NCBI RefSeq assembly: GCF_016025525.2
Contig: NZ_JACSGR010000007.1
Coordinates: 124,001 to 188,000 of the forward strand
DNA: 64,000 bases
DNA from: Eikenella glucosivorans
GTDB lineage: Bacteria > Pseudomonadota > Gammaproteobacteria > Burkholderiales > Neisseriaceae
Direction: 5' to 3'
In this document: one piece after another, positions 1-8,752 of the stretch
Layout: each line of letters opens with the position of its first letter
How positions within the stretch are numbered: position 1 is the first letter of the stretch
Made by a program: the position numbers and the translations under genes
Notes under the pieces: model-generated
Databases searched by the model: none
Told to the model about the DNA's origin: nothing
Seen by the model: only the letters and a program-made list of their open reading frames with translations

Positions 1-126
1 CTTAATTGTATTTCCCAGTCGGCTTTTCTTTTGAATACTTTGCACCCGATCACGTGACTCATGTCGTGACGATTTCGCAGATAGGGTAACAGCCATCTCT
101 TTTGCTTTTTGCTTACGATCACTCAT
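1..126 (-). CDS. N-terminal fragment of a small basic protein, probably SecE
   Basis: The gene runs off the left edge, leaving 42 codons. The start ATG has an AGGAT ribosome binding site 8 bases upstream. The visible residues are strongly basic and polar (MSDRKQKAKEMAV...), with no membrane segment yet. The order tuf, tRNA-Trp, secE, nusG is standard in proteobacteria, so by position this should be the cytoplasmic N-terminus of the preprotein translocase subunit SecE. I cannot confirm this from the residues because the conserved membrane segment lies outside the window. The SecE identity is inference from synteny only. Confidence 0.5.
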   Translation of the reverse strand, partial: MSDRKQKAKEMAVTLSAKSSRHESRDRVQSIQKKSRLGNTIK

Positions 127-163
127 TTAGCAATCATCCTAAATTCACACTTAAATAAAATAC

Positions 164-202
164 AAAATTAAAGACTAACCGGCGAGCCGGTTAGTCTTTT
201 TT
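164..202 (-). terminator. Hairpin terminator after the tuf/tRNA-Trp unit
   Basis: A perfect inverted repeat (GACTAACCGGC at 173-183 with GCCGGTTAGTC at 186-196, extended by AAA/TTT) lies between tRNA-Trp and the next gene. On the minus strand it is followed by TTTAATTTTG. It probably ends the tRNA-tuf-tRNA transcript, so the downstream gene would use its own promoter. The T-run on the plus side is also good, so it may work in both directions. Confidence 0.75.
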
Positions 203-277
203 GGCAGGCCAGGAGGGTCTCGAACCCCCAACCCTCGGTTTTGGAGACCGATACTCTACCAATTGAGCTACTGGCCT
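202..277 (-). tRNA. tRNA-Trp (CCA anticodon)
   Basis: A cloverleaf reads on the minus strand: acceptor AGGCCAG/CTGGCCT, a D arm with AGCTCAATTGGTAGAG, anticodon loop CTCCAAA giving CCA, and TPsiC arm GGTTCGA. The discriminator is G and the 3' CCA is encoded. It sits between tuf and the presumed secE, the usual place in proteobacteria. Confidence 0.97.
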
Positions 278-284
278 CTAAACC

Positions 285-1469
<1,185 letters not shown>

Positions 1470-1518
1470 GGCAATTTCCTTAGCTTAAATAAAAGTTAAC
1501 AGAAGGGATAAAATCAGA

Positions 1519-1593
<75 letters not shown>

Positions 1594-1606
1594 CTTAAAA
1601 GTTTAT

Positions 1607-1680
1607 TGGAGCGGGTGAAGGGAATCGAACCCTCACCGTAAGCTTGGAAGGCTTCTGCTCTACCATTGAGCTACACCCGC
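1607..1680 (-). tRNA. tRNA-Gly (TCC anticodon)
   Basis: Acceptor GCGGGTG/CACCCGC, anticodon loop CTTCCAA giving TCC, T arm GGTTCGATTCC, discriminator T and encoded CCA. Middle member of the tRNA cluster ahead of tuf. Confidence 0.97.
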
Positions 1681-1703
1681 ACTTATTGCCCCAAACATCA
1701 ATG

Positions 1704-1787
1704 TGGTGGTGGGAGAAGGATTCGAACCTTCGAAGCTCTCGCAACAGATTTACAGTCTGCCCCCTTTGACCGCTCGGGAATCCCACC
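1704..1787 (-). tRNA. tRNA-Tyr (GTA anticodon)
   Basis: Class II tRNA of 84 nt with a long variable arm. Acceptor GGTGGGA/TCCCACC, anticodon loop CTGTAAA giving GTA, T loop GTTCGAATC, encoded CCA. First gene of the tRNA-tuf operon. Confidence 0.97.
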
Positions 1788-1800
1788 AAAAGAGAGCGCG

Positions 1801-1830
1801 AATATAGCCTTTTTCACAAATACTCGTCAA
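1801..1830 (-). promoter_or_regulatory. Sigma-70 promoter of the tRNA-tuf operon
   Basis: On the minus strand a TTGACG -35 (1830-1825) is separated by 18 bases from a TATATT -10 (1806-1801). A GC-rich discriminator (CGCGCTC) follows, typical of stringently controlled stable-RNA promoters. The tRNA-Tyr 5' end lies 13 bases further on. Confidence 0.85.
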
Positions 1831-1892
1831 GCAATTTTTTAAGCTATTTTCTCAGCTCTTGCCAACGCAATATTTTTACAACAAATTCTGCA

Positions 1893-2150
1893 TCACGCTT
1901 TTTTCAGCAAAATGATTTTTTCGTATTTTGCGCGCAACTGCTCTTCGCTTTCCGGGTTTTCCTCGTCGATCAAAATGCAGTCCACCGGGCATACCTGCTG
2001 GCATTGCGGCTCATCGTAGTGGCCGACACACTGCGTGCACAGGTTCGGATCGATCTCATAGATTTCCTCCCCCTGCGAAATGGCGTCGTTGGGGCACTCC
2101 GGCTCGCATACGTCGCAGTTGATGCATTCGTCAGTAATAAAAAGAGACAT
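1893..2150 (-). CDS. yfhL: YfhL-family 2[4Fe-4S] ferredoxin
   Basis: This is a small cytoplasmic electron carrier of 85 residues. Cys9, 12, 15 and 19 form the first CxxCxxCxxxCP-type motif. Cys38, 41, 50 and 54 form the second, with the eight-residue insertion (CVGHYDEPQC) and C-terminal extension characteristic of the YfhL/Alvin ferredoxin family rather than simple clostridial ferredoxins. It lies downstream of rsmD in the same direction, separated by a palindromic element at 2174-2241. The redox partner is not evident here. Confidence 0.93.
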   Translation of the reverse strand: MSLFITDECINCDVCEPECPNDAISQGEEIYEIDPNLCTQCVGHYDEPQCQQVCPVDCILIDEENPESEEQLRAKYEKIILLKKA

Positions 2151-2173
2151 TTTTTTCCTCTTCAGTGCTTTTC

Positions 2174-2241
2174 TATAGCGGATTAGCTTTAAACCAGCAC
2201 AGGGGCGGCAGGCCGCCCCTGTTTAAAGCTGATCCGCTGTA
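2174..2241. mobile_element. 68-bp palindromic MITE-like element
   Basis: Near-perfect inverted repeat: TATAGCGGATTAGCTTTAAA on the left matches TACAGCGGATCAGCTTTAAA read from the right end. A GC-rich core, GGGGCGG-CA-GGCCGCCCC, is also largely self-complementary. TA dinucleotides stand at both ends. The terminal TATAGCGGATTA resembles the TATAGTGGATTAA ends of Correia elements but the core differs. It lies in the leader of the ferredoxin gene and would form a very stable RNA hairpin, perhaps a partial terminator between rsmD and yfhL. Confidence 0.6.
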
Positions 2242-2351
2242 ATTATCCAAAACCGAAGGCGCGGGATTATAGCACAAGCCGGTTTTCAGGTAGCCTGTTC
2301 TCGGCTGGAAAATATAAAATTTCTCCTTTGAGAACAGTTATTAAATGCAAC

Positions 2352-2921
2352 TCACCCCAGCCCGCATACCAGCAGCGCATACCGGCTCAAGCCCGAACGG
2401 CCTTCTTTCAACACAGCCAAATACTCAGGCAGCGGCGGAAACTCACCCGCCTCTACATATACCCGCGTTCCGGCCTGCAAACGCGGTTGCAAAAGTTCAA
2501 ACAACCGCACCCATTCCTGCCAAACAAACGGCGGATCGAGGAACACCACATCAAACCCTTCCTGCGCCGCAGCCAAATAATCCAACGCCTCTCCCGTGTG
2601 CACGCTCACTTTTTCAGGTAGCCCAAACTCGCGCACCTGTTGTTGCAAAGCGGCTGCAGTCCGCCGGTTGCTTTCCACCAATACCACTTTGGCCGCATGG
2701 CGCGAGGCCGCTTCCAGCCCGAGCGCGCCGCTGCCGGCAAACAAATCCAGCACGCTTTTCCCGGCCAAATCCTGCCCCAGCCAGTTAAACAGGCGCTCGC
2801 GCACGCTGTCTGCCGTAGGGCGCAGGCCTTCTGCCGAGGCGAATTTGATTTTGCGCCCGCGGTGCTCGCCGCCGATGATGCGGACTTGGTTGCTGTGTTT
2901 GCTGTTGTTTTTTGTTTTCAT
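2352..2921 (-). CDS. rsmD: 16S rRNA (guanine-966-N2)-methyltransferase
   Basis: RsmD methylates G966 of 16S rRNA during 30S assembly, using S-adenosylmethionine. The 189-residue protein has the SAM-binding loop LFAGSGALG at residues 60-68 and the N-methyltransferase motif DPPF at 129-132. The opening RIIGGEHRGRKI and the VRERLFNWL segment are family hallmarks. An eikDUS is translated inside it (FGLPEK near residue 100). The ferredoxin gene follows on the same strand. Confidence 0.96.
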   Translation of the reverse strand: MKTKNNSKHSNQVRIIGGEHRGRKIKFASAEGLRPTADSVRERLFNWLGQDLAGKSVLDLFAGSGALGLEAASRHAAKVVLVESNRRTAAALQQQVREFGLPEKVSVHTGEALDYLAAAQEGFDVVFLDPPFVWQEWVRLFELLQPRLQAGTRVYVEAGEFPPLPEYLAVLKEGRSGLSRYALLVCGLG

Positions 2922-3039
2922 GCTGTTAGACGATCGTTTTATTTTTCAGGTAGCCTCTTTGTGGCAGCCTTTCGCTTGAAAAGCCGCCCGCTTCCCTAAT
3001 ATGGTTACCACCTATCCACACCACAAAGGAAACCCCAAC

Positions 3040-3276
3040 ATGATCAGCACCATCATTATCGGCTTCATCATCGGCGTATTGGCCAAATTCCTGTATCCCG
3101 GCGCGCAACGGCTGGGCATCATCATGACCACGCTGCTGGGCATCGGCGGCTCGGTGGTGGCCAGCTGGGTCGGGCAGACGATGGGCTGGTATGCCATCGG
3201 CCAACCGGCGGGCTGGATTGCTTCCACGCTGGGCGCCATAGCCATTTTAGCTATTGTTTCGGGCTTGCGGAAATAA
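3040..3276 (+). CDS. GlsB/YeaQ/YmgE-family small membrane protein
   Basis: A 78-residue hydrophobic protein with three predicted membrane segments and the glycine-rich pattern of the transglycosylase-associated (YeaQ/YmgE/GlsB) family: IIGFIIGVLAKFLYPG, then TTLLGIGGSVVASWVG, then a C-terminal helix. I chose the ATG at 3040, which has AAAGGA 9 bases upstream, over an in-frame ATG at 3001 that would add 13 unrelated residues. The family is linked to general stress and envelope functions without a defined reaction. It is monocistronic, with a terminator downstream. Confidence 0.85.
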   Translation: MISTIIIGFIIGVLAKFLYPGAQRLGIIMTTLLGIGGSVVASWVGQTMGWYAIGQPAGWIASTLGAIAILAIVSGLRK

Positions 3277-3296
3277 GGCCGCATGCCGCCGCGAAC

Positions 3297-3339
3297 CAAA
3301 AGCAGCCTCAACCGATAGCGGTTTGCAGGCTGCTTTTTT
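3297..3339 (+). terminator. Rho-independent terminator of the GlsB-like gene
   Basis: The stem AAAGCAGCCT/AGGCTGCTTT, with an inner CAACCG/CGGTTTG pairing, is followed by TTTTTT. It lies about 20 bases after the stop codon. Confidence 0.85.
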
Positions 3340-3365
3340 GCGTGCAGTTGCCCTCCTGTCTGGTG

Positions 3366-3523
3366 AGGCTACCTGAAAATGATACCTTGGCACAGCCCAA
3401 GCTAAGTTTCTGCGAAGTTAAAACCGCAAACCCTCTTCAGGTTTTCAGGTAGCCTGCCGACCGAATGCAAATACCTGACGGAAGGCTACCTGAAAATCTT
3501 TGGCGGAATTTTCAGGTAGCCTT
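3366..3523. repeat. Cluster of four DNA uptake sequences between convergent genes
   Basis: Copies of the eikDUS lie at about 3366 (forward), 3443 (reverse), 3482 (forward) and 3511 (reverse). The last two form an inverted pair just after the topA stop codon and could form the topA terminator hairpin. A degenerate copy of the TTTCTGCGAAG repeat module lies at about 3409. No gene is evident in 3340-3541. Confidence 0.8.
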
Positions 3524-3541
3524 TTGTTGAACTCAGACGGC

Positions 3542-5842
3542 TCAAGCCTTCGGTGCGGGCGGCTCGATTTGCTCTTTCCAGCCGCACTCTTTCTGCGGGC
3601 AGACTTTTTCCACGCCCCAGCGTTTGGTGGTTTTGATGGTGAGCACCGGCCAGTGGCATTTCGGGCATTCTTCGGCGATGGGCGGGTTCCAGGTGGCGTA
3701 GTCGCAATCGGGGTAGGTGTTGCAGCTGTAAAACAGCTTGCCGTAGCGCGACTTGCGCTCTATCAGATGGCCTTTGCCGCATTTGGGGCAGGCCACGCCG
3801 GTGTCTTTCGGTTTTTCCAAGGGCTCGATGTGTTTGCACTTGGGATAGTTGGCGCAACCGATGAATTTGCCGAAACGGCCTTTTTTATACACCAGCTGAC
3901 CGCCGCATTTGGGGCATTCGCGCCCTTCCACAATGGTGGGCTCTTCGGCGGCTTTGGCGGCTTCTTCGGCGGTTTCGTTGAGGTTGCGCGTGTAGTCGCA
4001 ATCGGGGTAGCCGGAGCAGGCGATGAAGCGGCCGCGTTTGCCGAATTTGATTTGCAGCTTGTGCTGGCCGCATTTGGGGCAGGTTTCATCCAGCTCTTCG
4101 GTGGTGATTTTGGCGCGCTCGATGCCGGCTTTTTCTTCAATCTGCTTGTGGAAGCCTTTCCAGAATTTGTCCATCACCGGAATCCACTGCCGCTTGCCGC
4201 TGGCGATGTCGTCGAGCTGGTCTTCCAGCTTGGCGGTGAAATCGTAATCCACGTATTGGGTGAAGTGTTCGGTGAGGAATTTGTTGACGATTTCGCCGGT
4301 GTCGGTGGGCAGGAAGCGGCGCTGATCCACGGTGACGTATTCACGGTCTTTCAGCGTTTTGATGATGCTGGCGTAGGTGGAGGGGCGGCCGATGCCGAAT
4401 TCTTCCAGCGCTTTCACCAGTGTGGCTTCATTGAAGCGGGGCGGTGGCTGGGTGAAGTGTTGCTCGCCGTAGAGCTTGTCCACCGGCAGGGTTTCGCCGG
4501 ATTCCAATTCGGGCAGCTTTTTGTTGTCTTCATCTTCGTCGTCTTCGTCGTGCCCTTCCTGATACACGCTCAAAAAGCCGGCAAACACCAACACTTGGCC
4601 GGTGGCGCGGAACACGCCTTCGCCCACGCTGATGTCCACCGTAGTGGCGTCGAACTTGGCTTCGGCCATCTGACAGGCCATGGTGCGCTGCCAAATCATC
4701 TGGTAGAGCTTGAATTGGTCGGCGCTCAGGAAAGGCTTCACGCTTTCGGGCGTGCGGTATACCGAAGTGGGGCGGATGGCTTCGTGCGCCTCCTGCGCGT
4801 TTTTCGATTTGGTGCGGTACATGCGCGGCGACTTGGGCAGGAAATCGGCGCCGATTTTGTTGTCGATATAGTGGCGGATTTCGGCCAGCGCGTCTTGCGA
4901 CAGGGTTACGCTGTCGGTACGCATATAGGTAATCAGGCCCACCGAGCCTTGGCCCACGTCCACTCCTTCAAACAGCTGCTGCGCGGTGCGCATGGTGCGG
5001 TCGGTGGTGAAGCCGAGCTTCCGCACGGCATCTTGCTGCATGGTGGAGGTGGTGTAGGGCGCGGCGGGCTTGCGGGTGGCCTTTTTCTTGGCCACTTCCA
5101 GCACCTGCGCCGGCTTGCCCTGCATGGCGGCCAACACTTCCGCTTGCGCGGCTTCGTTGCCTAAGGAGAATTGCTCCAGCTTATTGCCCTGCCAATGCGT
5201 GAGCTTGGCGCCGAATTTCTGGCGGCCTTTGTGGCTGTCAAGATGCACGCTCCAGTATTCCTGTGTTTCAAAGGCACGGATTTCGTTTTCGCGCTCGCAA
5301 ATCAGGCGCAGGGCGGGGCTTTGCACGCGGCCGGCGCTCAGGCCGCGGCGGATTTTCTTCCACAGCAGCGGAGAAAGGTTGAAGCCCACCAGATAATCCA
5401 ACGCGCGCCTGGCCTGCTGCGCGTCCACCAAGCCCATATCCAGCTTGCGCGGCTGCTTCAGCGCTTCCTGCACGCCTTTTTTGGTCACTTCGTGGAACAC
5501 CACGCGCTGAGTGCGCTCTTCCAGGTTTTTGATGCCGCGTTTGGATTTGAGGATTTCGTAGATATGCCAGGAGATGGCTTCGCCTTCGCGGTCCGGGTCG
5601 GTGGCCAGGTAGAGGGTGTCGGCTTCTTTGGCGGCGGCCACGATGGCGTCGATGTGTTTCTTGCTCTTGGCCGGCACTTCGTATTTCATGGCGAAATCGT
5701 GCTCGGGATCAACCGCGCCGTTTTTCGGCACCAAATCGCGCACGTGGCCGAAGGAAGCCAACACTTCAAAATCGCTGCCCAAATATTTTTTAATCGATTT
5801 AATCTTGTTGGGAGACTCAACAATCAGCAGGTTCTTCGACAT
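3542..5842 (-). CDS. topA: DNA topoisomerase I
   Basis: Type IA topoisomerase that relaxes negative supercoils; 766 residues. The start was set at MSKNLLIVESPNK because GCGAGGAAATA precedes that ATG. The open frame extends 36 codons upstream, but those run through a DUS and non-conserved sequence. Visible features are the Toprim domain (IVESPNK near the N-terminus, TDPDREGE at 82-89), the catalytic Tyr306 in GLITYMRTDS, and C-terminal CPKCG zinc-ribbon repeats in the last 170 residues. It follows dprA and smg on the same strand, the common betaproteobacterial order. Confidence 0.98.
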   Translation of the reverse strand: MSKNLLIVESPNKIKSIKKYLGSDFEVLASFGHVRDLVPKNGAVDPEHDFAMKYEVPAKSKKHIDAIVAAAKEADTLYLATDPDREGEAISWHIYEILKSKRGIKNLEERTQRVVFHEVTKKGVQEALKQPRKLDMGLVDAQQARRALDYLVGFNLSPLLWKKIRRGLSAGRVQSPALRLICERENEIRAFETQEYWSVHLDSHKGRQKFGAKLTHWQGNKLEQFSLGNEAAQAEVLAAMQGKPAQVLEVAKKKATRKPAAPYTTSTMQQDAVRKLGFTTDRTMRTAQQLFEGVDVGQGSVGLITYMRTDSVTLSQDALAEIRHYIDNKIGADFLPKSPRMYRTKSKNAQEAHEAIRPTSVYRTPESVKPFLSADQFKLYQMIWQRTMACQMAEAKFDATTVDISVGEGVFRATGQVLVFAGFLSVYQEGHDEDDEDEDNKKLPELESGETLPVDKLYGEQHFTQPPPRFNEATLVKALEEFGIGRPSTYASIIKTLKDREYVTVDQRRFLPTDTGEIVNKFLTEHFTQYVDYDFTAKLEDQLDDIASGKRQWIPVMDKFWKGFHKQIEEKAGIERAKITTEELDETCPKCGQHKLQIKFGKRGRFIACSGYPDCDYTRNLNETAEEAAKAAEEPTIVEGRECPKCGGQLVYKKGRFGKFIGCANYPKCKHIEPLEKPKDTGVACPKCGKGHLIERKSRYGKLFYSCNTYPDCDYATWNPPIAEECPKCHWPVLTIKTTKRWGVEKVCPQKECGWKEQIEPPAPKA

Positions 5843-6021
5843 TATTTCCTCGCAAAATAAGTTGTGGCTGCCGGCTTCCAACGGCGCCGAAGCCAAGTTT
5901 TCAGGTAGCCTTATCGTTTGTTTGGTTTGCTTGCGGCAAAGCCGCCGCACTCAGTCAAAGGCTACCTGAAAAAGCCTTGAAGTTTTCAGGTAGCCTTTAG
6001 ATGGTGGCGGCACGGCGTTTC

Positions 6022-6495
6022 TCAATTCATCACCGCCTGGCCGCGCAACACGGCATTGGCCAAATCATCGCCGATGAGCATGGGCAGCTCGGATTTGTCT
6101 GCCCACAGCACCAACAGCGCCAGCACTTTCACGTGCGCCTCGGTGAGCGGCTCTTCCGACTTGGCCGAGAGGTGCATCAGCGCCAGCAGCACAAACTCGC
6201 GCTGCTCGGCGGAAAGCGCGCCGTTCTGCATCAAAAAGTGCAGCAAGCCCAAAGCCTGCGGCGGCACGGCTTCCAATTCCTCGGGCAGATACACGCGCAT
6301 GGATTGCTCGCCCGCGCCGTGATGGCGCACTGTGCGGCTGCGCTCTTGCAGCACGTTCATAAATAATAGCGTATCACGAATTTCCTCATCCTGGAAACCC
6401 ACCTCTTCGAGCAGGCTGCCGAGCACGTCGTTGGCGGGGCAGGCGTCGAAATCCTGGAAGTTTTCCAATAAGAAGGCGATTACGTCGATCATCAT
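6022..6495 (-). CDS. smg: Smg family protein (DUF494)
   Basis: A 157-residue acidic protein with the Smg signature: an N-terminal MIDVIAFLLENF, a central LPEELEAVPPQALGLLHFLMQNGAL and a helical C-terminus. Its start overlaps the end of dprA by four bases, so the two are translationally coupled. Smg is almost always found between dprA and topA, but its biochemical role is not established. MMID offers two adjacent starts, and the second matches the MFDV-type family start better. Confidence 0.92.
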   Translation of the reverse strand: MMIDVIAFLLENFQDFDACPANDVLGSLLEEVGFQDEEIRDTLLFMNVLQERSRTVRHHGAGEQSMRVYLPEELEAVPPQALGLLHFLMQNGALSAEQREFVLLALMHLSAKSEEPLTEAHVKVLALLVLWADKSELPMLIGDDLANAVLRGQAVMN

Positions 6496-7799
6496 TTTCT
6501 TGTCCTGTTCGGGGAGATGCGCTGGTAGCGGCCGCCGGCCAGTGGCGCCACTTCGCCGTGGATTTCCAGCAGGGTGAGTTCGGCATACACGTCGGCGGCG
6601 GGGATGCCGAGGGTTTGCGCCAAAGTGTCGGGGTGGATGGCGTCGTAGCCCATGGCGCGCAGCAGCGGGGCTTCGGTGTGCGGCCCGTTGGCCGGCAACC
6701 CGCTGCGTTCGTTCGGGCTACCTGAAAATCCGTTTTGCCCGTTTGGGCTGGGTGGAAACTCGTGTTGCTCGTTTTTGCTTCGCAGAAACTCGCTTCGTTC
6801 GTTTTGGCGAAACTCGCTGCGCTCGTTTTTACTTCGTAGAAACTCACTTCGTTCGTTTTCAGGTAGCCTTTGGGCGGCGGGTTTGGCTGCCGTTTTTGGT
6901 TTTGCGGGCACGGCTTCTTGCAGCAGCGGGCATTCTTCCAAAATGTCGACCAGCGTTTCGGTGAGCTTGGCGCCCTGCTTGATGAGCGCATGGCAGCCTT
7001 TGCTGTGTGGGTTGTCGATAGAGCCGGGTACGGCGAACACGTCGCGCCCCATCTCCACCGCCAGCCGCGCGGTAATCAGCGAGCCGGATTCCAGCGCGGC
7101 CTCCACCACCAGCACGGCGGAGGAAAGCGCGGCAATCAGCCGGTTGCGGCGCGGGAAGTTGCCGGCCAGCGGGCGCGTGCCCAAGGGGAATTCCGACAAG
7201 ATGCAGCCCGCTTCGGCAATGCGGTGCGCCAAGCTTTTGTTGGCCACGGGATACACGCGGTCGATGCCCGTGCCCCACACCGCCACCGTGCCGCCGCTTT
7301 TGCGCAGCGCGCCTTCGTGAGCGGCGCTGTCGATGCCGGCGGCCATGCCGGATACGGTAACGATGCCGGCTTCGGCCAGCGCTTCGCCGAATTCGCCGGC
7401 AATCCGCATGGCCTGCGGGGTAGCATGTCGGCTGCCCACGATGGCCACGGCCGGCCGGTGCAGCCATTCGGTGCTGCCGCGCGCAAACAGCACGGGCGGC
7501 GGGGTGATGCCTTCGCCCAGCTGCACGGGAAAATCTTTGTCGCAAGCGAACAATAACCGGCAGTTTTCCTGCTCCGCCCATTCCAGCGCGGCTTCGGCGG
7601 CGGCTTCGGCTTCGTGTTGGCGGCTGCGCCAGGCTTCCTGCGCCGGGCGGGTGGGCAGGACGGCGGCCACTTCCTCTTCGGCGGCCCACACGGCGCTTGC
7701 TGAGCCGTAGTGGCGGCAGAGCTCGTAAAACGTTTCCGCGCCGATGTGCGGCATCAGGGCGAGGCGGAGCCAGGCGGAACGTTCTGCGGTGTTTTCCAT
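6492..7799 (-). CDS. dprA: DNA processing protein DprA with a repeat-derived linker
   Basis: DprA binds incoming single-stranded DNA during natural transformation and loads RecA on it. The 435-residue protein has an N-terminal helical part, the Rossmann-like core (VGSRHAT at 121-127, SGMAAGID at 150-157, FPRRNR at 215-220, VVEAALESGSLITA at 231-244) and a C-terminal winged-helix domain from about residue 375. Between core and C-terminal domain lies a linker (about 311-372) of repeated NERSEFLRSK-like units bounded by DUS-encoded RLPEN and FSGSP. This makes it longer than typical DprA. It is coupled to smg downstream. Its presence fits the very high DUS density of the window. Confidence 0.97.
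   Translation of the reverse strand: MENTAERSAWLRLALMPHIGAETFYELCRHYGSASAVWAAEEEVAAVLPTRPAQEAWRSRQHEAEAAAEAALEWAEQENCRLLFACDKDFPVQLGEGITPPPVLFARGSTEWLHRPAVAIVGSRHATPQAMRIAGEFGEALAEAGIVTVSGMAAGIDSAAHEGALRKSGGTVAVWGTGIDRVYPVANKSLAHRIAEAGCILSEFPLGTRPLAGNFPRRNRLIAALSSAVLVVEAALESGSLITARLAVEMGRDVFAVPGSIDNPHSKGCHALIKQGAKLTETLVDILEECPLLQEAVPAKPKTAAKPAAQRLPENERSEFLRSKNERSEFRQNERSEFLRSKNEQHEFPPSPNGQNGFSGSPNERSGLPANGPHTEAPLLRAMGYDAIHPDTLAQTLGIPAADVYAELTLLEIHGEVAPLAGGRYQRISPNRTRK
6684..6869 (-). repeat. Translated repeat module inside dprA
   Basis: On the minus strand this stretch contains repeated units of the type AACGAGCGAAGCGAGTTTC and TTTCTGCGAAGCAAAAA. The same modules occur next to DUS in intergenic DNA (8808-8855, 47736-47805). 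They are bounded by an eikDUS on each side (6858-6869 and about 6714-6725). All stay in frame and encode NERSEF and LRSK blocks in the inter-domain linker of DprA. Confidence 0.85.
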
Positions 7800-7980
7800 G
7801 GGCGTTTTGCGTGTGTTTGAATGATTTTGGAGAGGTCGGATTGGCGGCTACCGACGGGTATCAAGCATTTTCCAAGCCAAGAATTGGGAAAGACACGCAA
7901 TCTATTGTAATCAATAAATAATCTTCTGTTTTCCATCTTTGCATACATGCTGTGCGCTGGGGCGGTTTAGCGTTTCGCTA

Positions 7981-7986
7981 TATAAT
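7981..7986 (+). promoter_or_regulatory. -10 element upstream of ratA
   Basis: A perfect TATAAT lies 30 bases ahead of the ratA ATG in the divergent dprA/ratA spacer. No good -35 is visible at 16-18 bases. The dprA-ratA spacer (7800-8016) shows nothing else obvious. Confidence 0.5.
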
Positions 7987-8016
7987 GCGGGCTTTGCATG
8001 ATTGAGGCTGCGTGCT

Positions 8017-8454
8017 ATGTCGCTCAAAACCGTGAAGAAATCCCTGCTGGTGCCGCATTCGGCCGAGCAGATGTTCGAGCTGGTGGATAAGGCGGAGGAT
8101 TATCCGCAGTTTCTGCCGTGGTACAGCCGCACCGAAATCATCGAGCGCAGCGGCAACGAACTGAAAGCGCGGCTGTTTATGGACTACATGGGCGTGCGCC
8201 AATCCTTCGCCACGCACAACCGCAACACCCCCGGCCGCGAAATCCGCATGACGCTCCTGGAAGGCCCCTTCAAAAGCCTGAACGGAACTTGGCACTTCCT
8301 GCCGCTGGGCGACGATGCCTGCAAGGTGGAATTCGAGCTGCATTACGAATTTTCCAGCCGCGTGCTCTCCGCGCTGATTAGCCCCGTGTTCGGCCACATC
8401 AGCGGCACGCTGGTGGACGCTTTCGTGAAGGAGGCGGGCCGCCGCTATGCCTGA
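8017..8454 (+). CDS. ratA: RatA/Coq10-like START-domain protein
   Basis: A 145-residue protein of the polyketide cyclase/START superfamily. It shows the RatA pattern: VxxSxxQMFELVDxxEDYPQFLPWY near the N-terminus, VKFELxYEFxS late, and a C-terminal helix ending VDAFVKEAGRRY. E. coli RatA was reported to block 70S ribosome association, while mitochondrial Coq10 relatives bind ubiquinone; which applies here cannot be read from the sequence. The ATG at 8017 follows GAGG by about 10 bases, and an in-frame TTG at 8002 is possible. It overlaps rnfH by eight bases, so the pair is coupled, as in E. coli ratA-ratB. Confidence 0.85.
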   Translation: MSLKTVKKSLLVPHSAEQMFELVDKAEDYPQFLPWYSRTEIIERSGNELKARLFMDYMGVRQSFATHNRNTPGREIRMTLLEGPFKSLNGTWHFLPLGDDACKVEFELHYEFSSRVLSALISPVFGHISGTLVDAFVKEAGRRYA

Positions 8455-8752
8455 CGATACCCTGCTGAATGTTGAAGCAGCCTACGCCGAGCAGGGCAAA
8501 CAATGCCTGCTGGCTTTTCAGGTAGCCTTGGGCACCACTGCGCGCCAGGCCGTGCTGCAATCCGCTTTGGCGGCCGAGTTTCCGCATGTCGATTTCGCCG
8601 CCGCGCCCCTCGGCATTTTCGGCAAAAAAGTGAAAGACGACACCGAGCTGCGCGAAGGCGACCGCGTGGAAGTGTACCGCCCCCTGCTCATCGACCCGAA
8701 AGAAAACCGCCGCCGCAAAGCCGCCGCAAAGCAGAAGAAAGAGGCTACCTGA
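8447..8752 (+). CDS. rnfH: RnfH/RatB ubiquitin-like protein
   Basis: A 101-residue member of the RnfH family (UPF0125, beta-grasp fold). It has the family pattern VEVAYA..Q..L, GIFGKKV, LREGDRVEVYRPLLIDPKE and a basic C-terminal tail RRRKAAAKQKK. It overlaps the end of ratA, the conserved partner. Two DUS are built into the gene: one encodes AFQVA near residue 25, and the final residues Ala-Thr-stop come from GGCTACCTGA of a second. The function is not well established. Confidence 0.88.
   Translation: MPDDTLLNVEAAYAEQGKQCLLAFQVALGTTARQAVLQSALAAEFPHVDFAAAPLGIFGKKVKDDTELREGDRVEVYRPLLIDPKENRRRKAAAKQKKEAT

Noticed and set aside
3528..3540. Neisseria-type DUS (TTCAGACGGC)
   Set aside because: The sequence reads ACTCAGACGGC, one mismatch, single occurrence; most likely coincidence.
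3500..5164. 554-residue open frame on the plus strand
   Set aside because: It is antisense to topA, of low-complexity Phe/Gly/Ala/His-rich composition typical of the complementary strand of a GC-rich gene, with no ribosome binding site or family motif.
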